Assembly: GCF_000720175.1 (NCBI RefSeq)
Contig: NZ_JOIX01000001.1
Location: 124,001 to 188,000 of the forward strand
Direction: 5' to 3'
DNA from: Streptomyces sp. NRRL S-337
GTDB taxonomy: Bacteria; Actinomycetota; Actinomycetes; Streptomycetales; Streptomycetaceae
Length of the DNA stretch: 64,000 nt
Shown: piece after piece, positions 8,407 to 16,786 of the stretch
Position numbering within the stretch: position 1 is the stretch's first letter
Layout of the letters: every line of letters begins with the position of its first letter
Notes under the pieces: model-generated
What the model saw: the letters and a program-made list of their open reading frames with translations, nothing else
What the model was told of the DNA's origin: nothing
Databases searched by the model: none
Translations under genes and position numbers: made by a program

Positions 8407-9528
8407 TCATCCGCCTCCCGCGAGGGACCGGTAGTGCTCCTCCAGCCGGTCGGCCACCGCGGCGAGCGAGAACTCCTCGTCCAGCGCCGCCCAGCCGGCC
8501 CGCACCACCCGCTCCCGCAACGCCTCGTCCTCCAGCAGCCGCAGCACCGCATCGGCCAGCTGCTCCGGCGAACCGTCGGTCACCAGGGCCGCCCCGCGGC
8601 GCCGGAGCGCACCGGCGATCCCGCAGCGGTCCGTGCAGACCACCGGCGTGCCGACGGCCAGGGCCTCCAGCACGCTCATCGGGAAGGGCTCCTCGACGCT
8701 CGGCAGCACGTACACCGCGGCCCGCGCGATGCGCTCCACCGCGGTCCCGTGGTCCAGCGCCCCGCCGTACGTCACCACCTCACCGAGCCCCTCGTCGGCG
8801 ATCAGCCGCCGGACGGCACCGAGCCGTCCCTCGTCCGCGCCGTACACGGGGAACGTCACCTCGGGGCGCTTGCGGTGCACCAGCGCCGCCATCCGCACGA
8901 ACGCCTCGGGCCGTTTGCGGGCCTGCAGCCGGGCCAGGAACAGCACCTCGGCCGGCAACCGCACCGTCGCCTCGGTCGCCCCCCGCCGCACCCCGTTGTG
9001 CAGCCGGACCAGCCGCGGCCCGCGCGGTCCCAGCACCCGTCGCAGGCCGGCCTCCTCCTCGTCCGTGAGCACCAGCGCCGCGGCCGCCCGGCGCAGCAGC
9101 GGCACATAGACCCGGTCGAAGACCCGCGCGACGGCTGACGACCGCGGCTGGACCATGCCGTGCGTCTGCACCACGAACGGCCGGCGGCGCAGTACGGCGA
9201 CGACGAGCGCGGCCAGCGACACCAGATCGCGGCCGGCGTGCAGATGCAGGGCGCCGGCCCGGCCCGCGGCGCGCCACAGCAGCGGCAGCAGCCCCGGGTG
9301 GAACAGGCCGAGGAAGCCCTGCCCCGGGACGAGCGTGCGCGCGGGGCGGGCCCGCAGCGGCACCCTGTCCACGGTGCGCGGCGGGCCGCCCCGGCCGCGC
9401 CACAGCGCGATCAGCTCGACCTCGTGCCCGCGCGCGGCCAGTTCGGCCAGCTGCCCGGTGGCCACGCTCACCGGCCCGCCGTACGCCCCGTCGTCGCTGA
9501 CCAGGGTCACCACATGGCTGATCCTCAC
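8407..9528 (-). CDS. GT-B glycosyltransferase (GT4-like)
   Basis: The GTG at 9528 overlaps the stop of the acetyltransferase gene in a GTGA junction. The 373-residue protein begins with [19 protein letters not shown], a typical glycine-rich acceptor-binding loop. It also contains the GT4 signatures EVLFLARLQARKRPE (donor phosphate region) and the E-x7-E-type motif near PSVEEPFPMSVLEALAVGTP. It is the third gene of the gmd-acetyltransferase-glycosyltransferase operon, so it may transfer the sugar derived from GDP-mannose, possibly fucose (inference). Confidence 0.85.
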   Translation of the reverse strand: MRISHVVTLVSDDGAYGGPVSVATGQLAELAARGHEVELIALWRGRGGPPRTVDRVPLRARPARTLVPGQGFLGLFHPGLLPLLWRAAGRAGALHLHAGRDLVSLAALVVAVLRRRPFVVQTHGMVQPRSSAVARVFDRVYVPLLRRAAAALVLTDEEEAGLRRVLGPRGPRLVRLHNGVRRGATEATVRLPAEVLFLARLQARKRPEAFVRMAALVHRKRPEVTFPVYGADEGRLGAVRRLIADEGLGEVVTYGGALDHGTAVERIARAAVYVLPSVEEPFPMSVLEALAVGTPVVCTDRCGIAGALRRRGAALVTDGSPEQLADAVLRLLEDEALRERVVRAGWAALDEEFSLAAVADRLEEHYRSLAGGG

Positions 9529-10061
9529 CGGGCGGCTCCGGTGGTGTGCACGGCCCCCGCGGGCACGTCCCGGTGGGCGACCGCGCCCGCACCGACCACC
9601 GCGCCCGCACCGACGGTCACCCCGCGCAGCACCATGGCGCGGGCGGCCACCCAGGCGCCGGGCTCCAGACGGATCGGCCCGTTGTCGAACTCGAAGGTGG
9701 GGGAGCGGCGTTGATGGCTCCCGGTGCACAGCACGGCGCCCTGGGACACACAGACGTCATGGCCGATCGTGATCGGCTCCAGCGTGATCAGCCAGGCGTC
9801 CTCGCCCACCCAGACGTCGTCGCCGATGGTGAGCTTCCACGGCCACTGCACCCGCACCCGGTGCCGGATCAGCACCCGGTCACCGACCCGCGCGCCGAAC
9901 GCCCGCAGCACCGTGGGGCGCAGCCGCGGCGGGAACCACCACTTCACGAAGAACAGGTTGAGCACGGCGAACCAGAGGGCCTGGGTCAGCAGGCCGCGGC
10001 CCTTGTCGTACCCGGCGCCGGTGAATCCGCGCAGCCGGCGGGCGGTGGCGGACGTGGTCAT
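9525..10061 (-). CDS. WcaF-like acetyltransferase (left-handed beta-helix)
   Basis: This 178-residue protein has the N-terminal extension ([19 protein letters not shown]) and hexapeptide repeats ([40 protein letters not shown]) of WcaF-type colanic acid acetyltransferases. The stretch LCTGSHQ contains the catalytic-type histidine expected in hexapeptide transferases. It would O-acetylate a sugar of the EPS repeat unit using acetyl-CoA. Its ATG overlaps the gmd stop (ATGA) and its own stop overlaps the glycosyltransferase start, indicating tight translational coupling. Confidence 0.88.
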   Translation of the reverse strand: MTTSATARRLRGFTGAGYDKGRGLLTQALWFAVLNLFFVKWWFPPRLRPTVLRAFGARVGDRVLIRHRVRVQWPWKLTIGDDVWVGEDAWLITLEPITIGHDVCVSQGAVLCTGSHQRRSPTFEFDNGPIRLEPGAWVAARAMVLRGVTVGAGAVVGAGAVAHRDVPAGAVHTTGAAR

Positions 10062-11071
10062 CGGTCCACCCGCACCCGGTGGCCGGAGAGTTCGTCCTCC
10101 AGCTGCCGTATGTCGGACTCGACCATGATCCGCGCCAGCTCGTCGTACTGCACCTTCGGCGACCAGTCCAGCAGCCGCTTCGCCTTGGACGGATCGCCGA
10201 TCAGCGCGTCCACCTCACTGGGCCGCTCGTACTTCGGGTCGAACCGGACGCTGCGCTCCCAGTCCAGCCCCACGCAGTCGAACGCGGCGTGCAGGAAGTC
10301 GCGTACGGTCGCGGCCACTCCGGTCGCCACCACGTAGTCGTCGGGCTCGTCACGCTGGAGCATCAGCCACATCGCCTCCACGTACTCGGGTGCGTAACCC
10401 CAGTCGCGGACGGCGTCGAGATTGCCGAGATAGAGGTGCTGCTGCAGACCCGCCTGGATACGGGCCACCGCACGGGTGATCTTCCGGGTGACGAAGGTCT
10501 CGCCGCGCCGCGGGCTCTCGTGGTTGAAGAGGATCCCGTTGACCCCGAACAACCCGTACGCCTCGCGGTAGTTGACGGTGGACCAGTAGGCCATGACCTT
10601 GGCGCAGCCGTAGGGGCTGCGGGGGTGGAAGGGCGTCGTCTCGTTCTGCGGCGGCGGGGTGGCGCCGAACATCTCGGAGGACGACGCCTGGTACAGCCGG
10701 GTCTGCACACCGCTGGCGCGGATGGCCTCCAGCAGCCGCAGCGCACCCAGCCCGGTGACGTCGCCGGTGTACAGCGGGGCGTCGAAGGAGACCCGGACAT
10801 GGGACTGCGCGCCGAGGTTGTAGACCTCGTCCGGCTGCAGGTCGCGCAGCAGGTTCACCAGCGCCACCCCGTCGGACAGGTCGACGTGGTGCAGCAGCAG
10901 CCGGCGCCCCGGGGTGTGCGGGTCCTGGTAGATGTGGTCTATGCGCTCGGTGTTGAAGCTCGACGAGCGTCTCATCAGCCCGTGCACTTCATAGCCCTTG
11001 CTCAACAGCAATTCCGCGAGATACGAACCGTCCTGGCCGGTGATGCCGGTGATCACTGCGGTTTTGGTCAT
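10058..11071 (-). CDS. gmd: GDP-mannose 4,6-dehydratase
   Basis: The 337-residue product starts at the ATG at 11071, preceded by GGGGGGAAGCC. It has the NAD(P)-binding [14 protein letters not shown] loop, the SDR catalytic pair in [12 protein letters not shown] (Tyr-x3-Lys) with upstream SSSEMFG, and the [16 protein letters not shown] substrate-binding stretch typical of Gmd. It converts GDP-D-mannose to GDP-4-keto-6-deoxymannose. The divergent fcl gene is 77 bases away, so the pair would yield GDP-L-fucose or a related 6-deoxyhexose for the exopolysaccharide. Confidence 0.95.
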   Translation of the reverse strand: MTKTAVITGITGQDGSYLAELLLSKGYEVHGLMRRSSSFNTERIDHIYQDPHTPGRRLLLHHVDLSDGVALVNLLRDLQPDEVYNLGAQSHVRVSFDAPLYTGDVTGLGALRLLEAIRASGVQTRLYQASSSEMFGATPPPQNETTPFHPRSPYGCAKVMAYWSTVNYREAYGLFGVNGILFNHESPRRGETFVTRKITRAVARIQAGLQQHLYLGNLDAVRDWGYAPEYVEAMWLMLQRDEPDDYVVATGVAATVRDFLHAAFDCVGLDWERSVRFDPKYERPSEVDALIGDPSKAKRLLDWSPKVQYDELARIMVESDIRQLEDELSGHRVRVDR

Positions 11072-11148
11072 GGCTTCCCCCCACGAGAAACGTTGTATTT
11101 CCTGAAATGGCAGGTGGATGTAACGGTTCCACTGCCACAATCCGGACC
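11072..11148. promoter_or_regulatory. Divergent gmd/fcl promoter region
   Basis: Only 77 bases separate the divergent gmd and fcl starts, so both promoters must lie here or within the genes. The segment is relatively AT-rich (GAAACGTTGTATTTCCTGAAATGG). No unambiguous sigma-factor motif can be assigned by eye. Confidence 0.5.
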
Positions 11149-12093
11149 ATGGATGACTTGCTGCCCCCGCCCGCCCGGGTCTTCGTCGCCGGCCACCGGG
11201 GCCTGGTCGGCTCCGCCGTGGCCCGGCGGCTGTCCGCCCAGGGTTACGACGTACTGACCCGCCCCCGCACCGCACTCGACCTGCGCGACGCCGCCGCCAC
11301 CGCGGACTGGCTGCGCGCCGCCCGCCCCGACGCCGTCGTCCTGGCGGCCGCCAAGGTCGGCGGAATCATGGCCAACAGCACCCAGCCGGTGCAGTTCCTG
11401 GAGGACAACCTGAGCATCCAGCTCAGCGTCATCGCCGGCGCCCACCAGGCAGGCGTCCGCCGGCTGCTGTTCCTCGGGTCGAGCTGCATCTACCCCAAGC
11501 ACGCCCCCCAGCCGATCACCGAGGACGCCCTGCTCAGCGGGCCGCTGGAGCCCACCAACGAGGCGTATGCGATAGCCAAGATCGCCGGCCTGGTCCAGAT
11601 CCGCTCCTACCGCCGGCAGTACGGCGCCTCCTTCATCTCCGCCATGCCGACCAACCTCTACGGCCCCGGCGACAACTTCGACCTGGAGACCTCGCACGTC
11701 CTGCCCGCACTGATCCGCCGCTTCCACGAGGCGAAGGAGCAGGGCCGGCCCGAGGTCACCCTCTGGGGCACCGGGACCCCCCGGCGCGAATTCCTGCACG
11801 TCGACGACCTGGCCGCGGCCTGCGAGGTGCTGCTGCGCCGCCACGACGGCGAGGACCCGGTCAACGTCGGCTGCGGCGAGGACCTCACCATCGCCGAACT
11901 CGCCTCCTGCGTCGCCTCCGTCGTGGGCTATGAGGGTCGGATCGCCTTCGACCCGACCCACCCCGACGGCACCCCGCGCAAGCTCCTCGACATCAGCACG
12001 ATGCGCGCCCTGGGCTGGTCGCCGACCGTGCCGCTCGCGGACGGCATCGCCGCGACCTACGCAGCCTGGCGGTCGCAGCCGGCCCCGGCGTGA
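11149..12093 (+). CDS. fcl: GDP-L-fucose synthase-type epimerase/reductase
   Basis: The ATG at 11149 begins [18 protein letters not shown]; an ATG 42 bases upstream is in frame but would place coding sequence into the promoter gap. The 314-residue protein has the NADP-binding [14 protein letters not shown] motif, the AAAKVGGI segment, SSCIYPK and the Tyr-x3-Lys pair in [11 protein letters not shown], all typical of Fcl/WcaG. It epimerises and reduces the keto sugar made by Gmd. It is monocistronic and ends facing the glycosylphosphotransferase gene across a hairpin. Confidence 0.93.
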   Translation: MDDLLPPPARVFVAGHRGLVGSAVARRLSAQGYDVLTRPRTALDLRDAAATADWLRAARPDAVVLAAAKVGGIMANSTQPVQFLEDNLSIQLSVIAGAHQAGVRRLLFLGSSCIYPKHAPQPITEDALLSGPLEPTNEAYAIAKIAGLVQIRSYRRQYGASFISAMPTNLYGPGDNFDLETSHVLPALIRRFHEAKEQGRPEVTLWGTGTPRREFLHVDDLAAACEVLLRRHDGEDPVNVGCGEDLTIAELASCVASVVGYEGRIAFDPTHPDGTPRKLLDISTMRALGWSPTVPLADGIAATYAAWRSQPAPA

Positions 12094-12104
12094 GAGGGCC
12101 GGGC

Positions 12105-12162
12105 CCCGGGTGTGCGTACGGCGGTCGCTCCCACGAGCGCCCGCACCGGCCGCACACCCGGG
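12105..12162. terminator. Terminator between convergent fcl and the polyprenyl glycosylphosphotransferase gene
   Basis: A 12-bp inverted repeat (CCCGGGTGTGCG at 12105-12116 and CGCACACCCGGG at 12151-12162) encloses 34 bases, which themselves can pair (GCGGTCGCTC / GAGCGCCCGC). It lies just after both convergent stops and could act on both strands. Confidence 0.65.
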
Positions 12163-12175
12163 CCGGCCGACCTGC

Positions 12176-13678
12176 TCAGTACGCACCGCGGCCGTCCAGC
12201 ACCGCGCGGACCGTACGGGCCAGCACGCCGATGTCCCGGCCGTAGGACCAGTTGTCCACGTAACTCAGGTCCAGCCGCACGGTCTCGTCCCAGGAGAGAT
12301 CGGACCGCCCGCTGACCTGCCACAGGCCGGTCAGCCCCGGTTTGACCGACAGCCGGCGCAGCTCCGTCCCGTCGTACCGCTCGACCTCCTCGGGCAGCGG
12401 TGGCCGCGGCCCCACCAGGGACATATGGCCCGCAAGGACGTTGAAGAGCTGGGGCAGTTCGTCCAGTGAGAGCCGGCGCAGCACCCGGCCCACCCGGGTC
12501 ACCCGGGGATCCCGCCGGATCTTGAACATCGCCCCGTCGTGCTCGTTCGCCGACTCCAGCGCGGCCCGCATCCGGTCGGCGGTGGCCACCATGGTGCGGA
12601 ACTTCCACATCCGGAAGGGCCGCAGATCGCGGCCCACCCGTATCTGCCAGTAGAACACCGGACCGGCGGAGGTAAGCCGGATCGCCGCCGCCACCAGGGC
12701 GAACAGCGGGGCGAGCAGCACCAGCAACAGCAGTGCGCCCAGCCGGTCCGTGGTCTGCTTCAGCAGCACCGGCAGCCCCCGTCGTGCCGCCGGGTCTATG
12801 TGCATCACCGTCAGTCCGGCGGCCTTCGCCAGCCGGACCCGGTGCCGGGACACGTCGATCAGCCCCGGAAGTATGGCCAGATCCCGTCCCTCGTCGTGCA
12901 GCGCCCAGGCCAGCCGGCGCACCCGCGCGGCGGACATCCGGCGGCCGGGCGCCACGAAGACCAGGTCGGCGTCGAGTTCGGCCGCACACCGCAGCACGGT
13001 CTCGCCGTCCTGCGCGCCGTCCGGCCCGTCCCCGTCGGAGGTCAGCCGGGCCGGCACCGGCAGCGCCGAGTCCGTGTCCTCCTCGCCGACCAGGCAGCCA
13101 CCGACGACCACGTACTCGTGATCGGTACGGTGCGCCATCTCCTCCAACACCAGGTCCACGGCGTCCGGTTCCCCGATGAGCAGCACCCGGCGCAGCGCCT
13201 CTGCGCGGCGGCGTACGCCCTGCAGATAGCGGTGTACGAGCTTGCGCCGCAGCACGGCCAGCGCCAGCCCGGGCATCAGCGCGAGCACACAGATTTCGGT
13301 GGAGACGTCGATCCGCGCCACGACGCAGGTGACGGCCAGCACGCCCAATACGGTCAGCCAGTCCCGCAGGATCGGCAGCACCGCACCGCTGCCGCCCAGC
13401 TCATCTTTGGAGTAACGATTCTTTGCGGCTCCCACGGCCAGCCAGGCGGCGCCGGCGAGCGCCGCGACGAGCAGCGGCTGCGGTTGCCGGGTCGCGGTGC
13501 AGACCGCCCCCATCGGCACCAGCGCGCCGAGAAGGTCGGCGGCCAACGCCCCCTGTAAGAGCCGCTGTTCGGTGGATCGGTGCCTGCTTTCCTCGCGCTG
13601 TTGCGATGTGCGCTCCAGCTTGGCTGTCCCGGCGGATGACGCGATCACCCGTGATCCGGCAGCTTCGAACAACCCCAT
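12176..13678 (-). CDS. Polyprenyl-phosphate sugar-1-phosphate transferase (WcaJ/CpsE-like initiating enzyme)
   Basis: The 500-residue protein has several N-terminal membrane segments (about 45-165), a central Rossmann-like CoA-binding/flavodoxin-type region (RRVLLIGEPDAVDLVLEEM), and the C-terminal bacterial sugar transferase domain. The latter shows a membrane segment near 300-320, then PVFYWQIRVGRD, FRMWKFRTM, RRLSLDELPQLFNVL and MSLVGPRPPLPEEV, all hallmarks of the family. It transfers a hexose-1-phosphate from a nucleotide sugar onto undecaprenyl phosphate to start each EPS repeat unit. It is monocistronic at the edge of the locus. Confidence 0.95.
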   Translation of the reverse strand: MGLFEAAGSRVIASSAGTAKLERTSQQREESRHRSTEQRLLQGALAADLLGALVPMGAVCTATRQPQPLLVAALAGAAWLAVGAAKNRYSKDELGGSGAVLPILRDWLTVLGVLAVTCVVARIDVSTEICVLALMPGLALAVLRRKLVHRYLQGVRRRAEALRRVLLIGEPDAVDLVLEEMAHRTDHEYVVVGGCLVGEEDTDSALPVPARLTSDGDGPDGAQDGETVLRCAAELDADLVFVAPGRRMSAARVRRLAWALHDEGRDLAILPGLIDVSRHRVRLAKAAGLTVMHIDPAARRGLPVLLKQTTDRLGALLLLVLLAPLFALVAAAIRLTSAGPVFYWQIRVGRDLRPFRMWKFRTMVATADRMRAALESANEHDGAMFKIRRDPRVTRVGRVLRRLSLDELPQLFNVLAGHMSLVGPRPPLPEEVERYDGTELRRLSVKPGLTGLWQVSGRSDLSWDETVRLDLSYVDNWSYGRDIGVLARTVRAVLDGRGAY

Positions 13679-13882
13679 GGCCCCCCACTTGGTCGTCCCC
13701 TCACGTCCCGTGCGGTCGGACCCCCCCCGGTACTCGACCGCCTCCGTGTCGGAGGTGAACGCTAGAGCACGGTGCGTCCGACTGCTGAGGTTTACCTATT
13801 TTGAGTGTTCTTGTGCCTCATTGTTTACAAGCGCGTGCAGGCATGCTCCACTTCAGGACCTTCCAGACGCAAGAGACGCAGA

Positions 13883-13913
13883 GGCCCCGGGGGTGTGATC
13901 CAGCCCCGGGGCC
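13883..13913. terminator. Terminator downstream of the His-rich secreted protein gene
   Basis: Perfect 10-bp arms GGCCCCGGGG (13883-13892) and CCCCGGGGCC (13904-13913) with an 11-base loop lie 24 bases beyond the stop of the minus-strand gene ending at 13937. The stem is very GC-rich and has no T-run. Confidence 0.65.
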
Positions 13914-13936
13914 CACGTGTCTCTCGCGTCAGGTGC

Positions 13937-14215
13937 TCAGTGCCGGTGGCACACCAGGTGTGTCCGGTGCCAGGTCCGGGTCCAGTAGCCGGGGTGGCGG
14001 TGGCCGCGCCGGTCCTGCCAGGCCGGGTGCCAGACCCGGATCCAGCGGCCGTGGACCACGCGACAGTGGGCCCGGTCGATGTGCCTGGACGCCGTGTGGT
14101 CGCCGTGCGGCGGCGCCGCGGCCGAGGCGGAACCCACCGAGGAGAGGGCCATGCCCCCGGTGAGGGCAACGGTGGCGGCGCCCAGTGCGAAGGCGCGCTT
14201 GAATCCGTCAATCAT
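13937..14215 (-). CDS. Small secreted histidine/arginine/tryptophan-rich protein
   Basis: The 92-residue protein has a clear signal peptide (basic start, ALGAATVALTGGMALSSVGS, cleavage after ASA near residue 32). The mature ~60 residues are rich in His, Arg and Trp, with HGDHTASRHIDRAHC, RVWHPAWQDRRGHRHPGYW and a C-terminal CHRH, and contain two cysteines. Such a composition suggests metal or polyanion binding, but I recognise no family. It is followed by a strong hairpin and has no obvious operon partner. Confidence 0.7.
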   Translation of the reverse strand: MIDGFKRAFALGAATVALTGGMALSSVGSASAAAPPHGDHTASRHIDRAHCRVVHGRWIRVWHPAWQDRRGHRHPGYWTRTWHRTHLVCHRH

Positions 14216-14392
14216 TGAGGATCATGCCTTTCTGCATTGCCGTGCTGCGAGATGCCCCGGCTCTGGCCGGGCAGCAAGGAGAATGCACCCGCGGGACGGC
14301 ACGGGCCCGGTCAACACCGAGGCCTTTACCGAATACAGACATAAGGCAAATGAGGCGGACAATCCGACTTATCTGATGCGGGGTGTGATGTG

Positions 14393-14695
14393 CTACTGAA
14401 GCCCCGTCTGTGACTTGCTGAAGAGCACGCCCTCGGAATAGAAGAACACCGCGTTGCTGCTGCCGTCGGCGCCGTAACACGTCCAGGTGACGGGGTAGTT
14501 GTCGGCGGGCTCGGTCTTGTTCTCCTGCTGGCAGGTACTCGCGTAACGGAGCAGGGTCCGCACGCTGCTCCCCGCCTTGATCTCGTTGAATTCGGCGAGG
14601 GTCAGCGGGTCGCTGGCGATGGCGATGCCTTCGTAGGCGCCGGCGGCCACGAGGAGGCCGAGGGTGCAGAGGCCGGCTATCGCGCTCTTCTTCAC
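14393..14695 (-). CDS. Small secreted protein resembling a BLIP/SmpA-type fold
   Basis: The GTG at 14695 opens a 100-residue protein with a signal-like N-terminus (KKSAIAGLCTLGLLVAAGA). The mature part contains LTLAEFNEIKAGSSVRTLLRY, two cysteines (STCQQEN, WTCYGADG) and a short beta-rich end (NAVFFYSEGVLFSKS). The 'xFxxIKxGxSxxxVxxxxG' layout with paired cysteines recalls the repeat of beta-lactamase-inhibitor-like and SmpA/OmlA proteins, which is only a weak resemblance. No neighbour suggests a partner. Confidence 0.65.
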   Translation of the reverse strand: MKKSAIAGLCTLGLLVAAGAYEGIAIASDPLTLAEFNEIKAGSSVRTLLRYASTCQQENKTEPADNYPVTWTCYGADGSSNAVFFYSEGVLFSKSQTGLQ

Positions 14696-14927
14696 GGGTG
14701 GGATCGTCCTTGTGCGGCGGTGGCGACGGGAGGTGTGCGCAAGGAGCGTAGCCGTCCGGCCCGATTCCCGGCACCGAGGCGGCGAGCTGCATCACAACCG
14801 GTGCCCTCCGGGGCCCGGGCGCCGTAGCGTGGGCGGGTCCCGCGAGAAAGCTGGCGATAATTCGTACAACGCGGGTAGACGCAGGGGTGTCACGAAGATC
14901 GGCCCGGTTCGGAGGAGGGGGGAAACG

Positions 14928-15305
14928 GTGACCCAGGCAGCGTCCCACGTACCGGCCACGGCCGCGCAGGCACGCGATCGCGTCAACGACCTCTTGAAGG
15001 CCCACCCTGGCGCCGTGGAGGCGATGAAGCTCACGGATGCCTTGCTGATCACGTCCGAGCTGGTCACCAACGCCCATCGCCACACGGACGGCTTGATCGC
15101 CTTCACCGCGCGCATCACCGGCAACCGCCTCACCCTCCTCGTCGAGGACGCCAGCCCGCACCACCCCGTGACGGCCTCCCGCCACGGGGTGGGGGACATC
15201 GGCGGCTACGGCTGGCCCATGGTGCGCCAACTCGCCACCTCCGTCACCATCGTTCCCACGGCCCGCGGCGGAAAGGTCATCAGCGTCACGCTTGACCTGA
15301 GGTGA
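14928..15305 (+). CDS. Anti-sigma-factor-type ATP-binding protein (HATPase_c_2)
   Basis: The GTG at 14928 follows a strong GGAGGAGGGGGG site. The 125-residue protein shows the GHKL ATPase N-box in LLITSELVTNAHRHT and the G-type loop in VGDIGGYGWPMVRQLA, preceded by LTLLVEDASP. Streptomyces encode dozens of such RsbW-like proteins, which bind ATP and phosphorylate or sequester anti-anti-sigma or sigma factors. The partner is not adjacent here, so the target is unknown. Confidence 0.85.
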   Translation: MTQAASHVPATAAQARDRVNDLLKAHPGAVEAMKLTDALLITSELVTNAHRHTDGLIAFTARITGNRLTLLVEDASPHHPVTASRHGVGDIGGYGWPMVRQLATSVTIVPTARGGKVISVTLDLR

Positions 15306-15381
15306 ATCGATATGCCCTGACCTGATCTGCTCCGGGGTGACTTGGCCTGATATGGACAGGGCCCGGAGGCCTCGCTCAGGC

Positions 15382-15933
15382 TCAGGCCCGTCCGGACCGC
15401 GGAATGCGTTCCAGCAGCCCACGCAGATCGTCCGCGTGCTCCTCCTCCTGCGCCAGCAGGTCCTCGAACACGCGCCGGGTGGTCGGATCGCCGTCGCCCA
15501 GCCACTGCGCGATCTCGGTGTACGAGGCGATGGCCACCCGTTCGGCCACCAGGTCCTCCTTGATCATCTCCAGCAGATCGGCGCTCGCGTCATAGCCGGC
15601 GTGCGCCCGCTGCGTCAGTGTGTCCGGGTGAAAATCGGGCTGACCGCCGAGCTGCACGATGCGCCGGGCAATCTTGTCGGCGTGCTCCTGTTCCTGCGTG
15701 GCATGTTCCAGGAACTCCGCCGCGACCGGCTCCGAATAGAGACCGGAAGCCGTGTAGTAATGCCTCTTGTACCGCAGCGTGCACACGATTTCGGTGGCCA
15801 GTGCCTCGTTCAGCACCTGCAGTACGCGTTCCAGATCGGCGCCGTAGGCATCGGTCACCGGACCCTTTTCGATTTCCTGGCGGGCGCGGGCGCGGGCGCG
15901 GATGGTTTCGATGTCGGTAAGGAAATCAGCCAT
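15382..15933 (-). CDS. Bacterioferritin/ferritin-like iron-binding protein
   Basis: The ATG at 15933 has GGGAG upstream. The 183-residue product is helical with ferritin-type iron-ligand motifs: NEALATEIVCTLRYKRHYY in the first long helix, EFLEHATQEQEHADKIARRI with the E-x2-H pattern, EDLVAERVAIASYTEIA, and a final DLLAQEEEHADDLRGLL with another E-x2-H pair. This fits a four-helix diiron Bfr/Dps-like protein that oxidises and stores iron. The N-terminus is about 25 residues longer than standard bacterioferritins. Confidence 0.88.
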   Translation of the reverse strand: MADFLTDIETIRARARARQEIEKGPVTDAYGADLERVLQVLNEALATEIVCTLRYKRHYYTASGLYSEPVAAEFLEHATQEQEHADKIARRIVQLGGQPDFHPDTLTQRAHAGYDASADLLEMIKEDLVAERVAIASYTEIAQWLGDGDPTTRRVFEDLLAQEEEHADDLRGLLERIPRSGRA

Positions 15934-16037
15934 GACTTTTCTCCCTTTCCATTGATCGACCTTCGTTGATCGTATTCCGCTGGTCTCCCACTTCGGGTGA
16001 GGGGACGCGCCCGGCTCCGCGCGTGCCGAGGTCCGGT

Positions 16038-16304
16038 CTAGACGTGCCAGCTCACCGTCCCGGTGGCCGTCGACACGACGACCAGCAGCACGAGGTCGGC
16101 CACGCCGAAGGCCAGTCCCAGCCAGGCCCGCAGCCGGCGGATCGTCCCGCGGCGGAGCGCCAGGAAGCCGAAGACCAGCGCGCACGGGCCGAAGAAGACA
16201 TTGAAGATCAGCGTCCCCAGCAGCCCGCAGACGAACGAGGCCACGGCCATGCGGTCGGCCTGCGGATGCGGGCCGGTCTTCAACGGAAGCCAGGTGGACG
16301 TCAT
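16038..16304 (-). CDS. Small membrane protein, DUF4190-like
   Basis: The 88-residue protein has two strong hydrophobic segments (about 20-48 and 62-82) separated by a basic loop RRGTIRRLR. The order AVASFVCGLLGTLI...FGFLALRRG matches DUF4190-type membrane proteins. Its ATG overlaps the stop of the upstream small membrane gene (ATGA) and is preceded by GAAGGGGG. The function of the family is not established. Confidence 0.75.
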   Translation of the reverse strand: MTSTWLPLKTGPHPQADRMAVASFVCGLLGTLIFNVFFGPCALVFGFLALRRGTIRRLRAWLGLAFGVADLVLLVVVSTATGTVSWHV

Positions 16305-16474
16305 CGGTGCGCCCCCTTCGACGGGGTCGTCGCCTTACGGCGCTCGCGGACGAAGAACACCGCCAGCCACGCCGCGATCGCGATCCCGGCGACGATCGTG
16401 ACGGCCGCGGGGACATGGCCTGCGGTCCCCAGCAGCACGCCGAAGAGGAAGAGTGCTACGACCAGAAAGAGCAT
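16301..16474 (-). CDS. Small hydrophobic membrane peptide
   Basis: The ATG at 16474 gives a 57-residue protein that begins MLFLVVALFLFGVLLG and has two membrane segments followed by a basic C-terminus (FFVRERRKATTPSKGAHR). The longer open frame upstream to 16663 is proline/arginine-rich and looks like noncoding GC-rich DNA. It is translationally coupled to the downstream membrane protein by an ATGA overlap. No family is recognisable. Confidence 0.65.
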   Translation of the reverse strand: MLFLVVALFLFGVLLGTAGHVPAAVTIVAGIAIAAWLAVFFVRERRKATTPSKGAHR

Positions 16475-16786
16475 GGTGTGCCTGTGCCTTTCCCTAGGGG
16501 GCCGGCGGACGCGCAGCGCGCTGCCGGCACGGACGGGCACCGGCCGCTCCATTGCGGCGGCTTGCACGAACGCTGGTACCCGGGGATCGCCGGAAAAATC
16601 AGTTCGGCGCGGCGCAGATCGCCCTCTTCCCGGCCCGCCCGGGGGTCCCGGAAGCCATTTCACCCCTACCCCTTACCGACGTCCTTCCCGCCCTCGTCCG
16701 AGACGCCCGGACGGTCCGTCACGGCGTCCGCCCACATCGCCGGAACGGGGTCCCGGCCGGCACCGGATCTACGATCGCCGGACGGA
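16475..16786. other. Divergent intergenic region without a recognisable gene
   Basis: These 312 bases lie between the divergent membrane-peptide operon and the methyltransferase gene. The open frames through it are GC-driven and lack ribosome binding sites and coherent proteins. It should hold both promoters, but I see no convincing motif or repeat. Confidence 0.5.
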
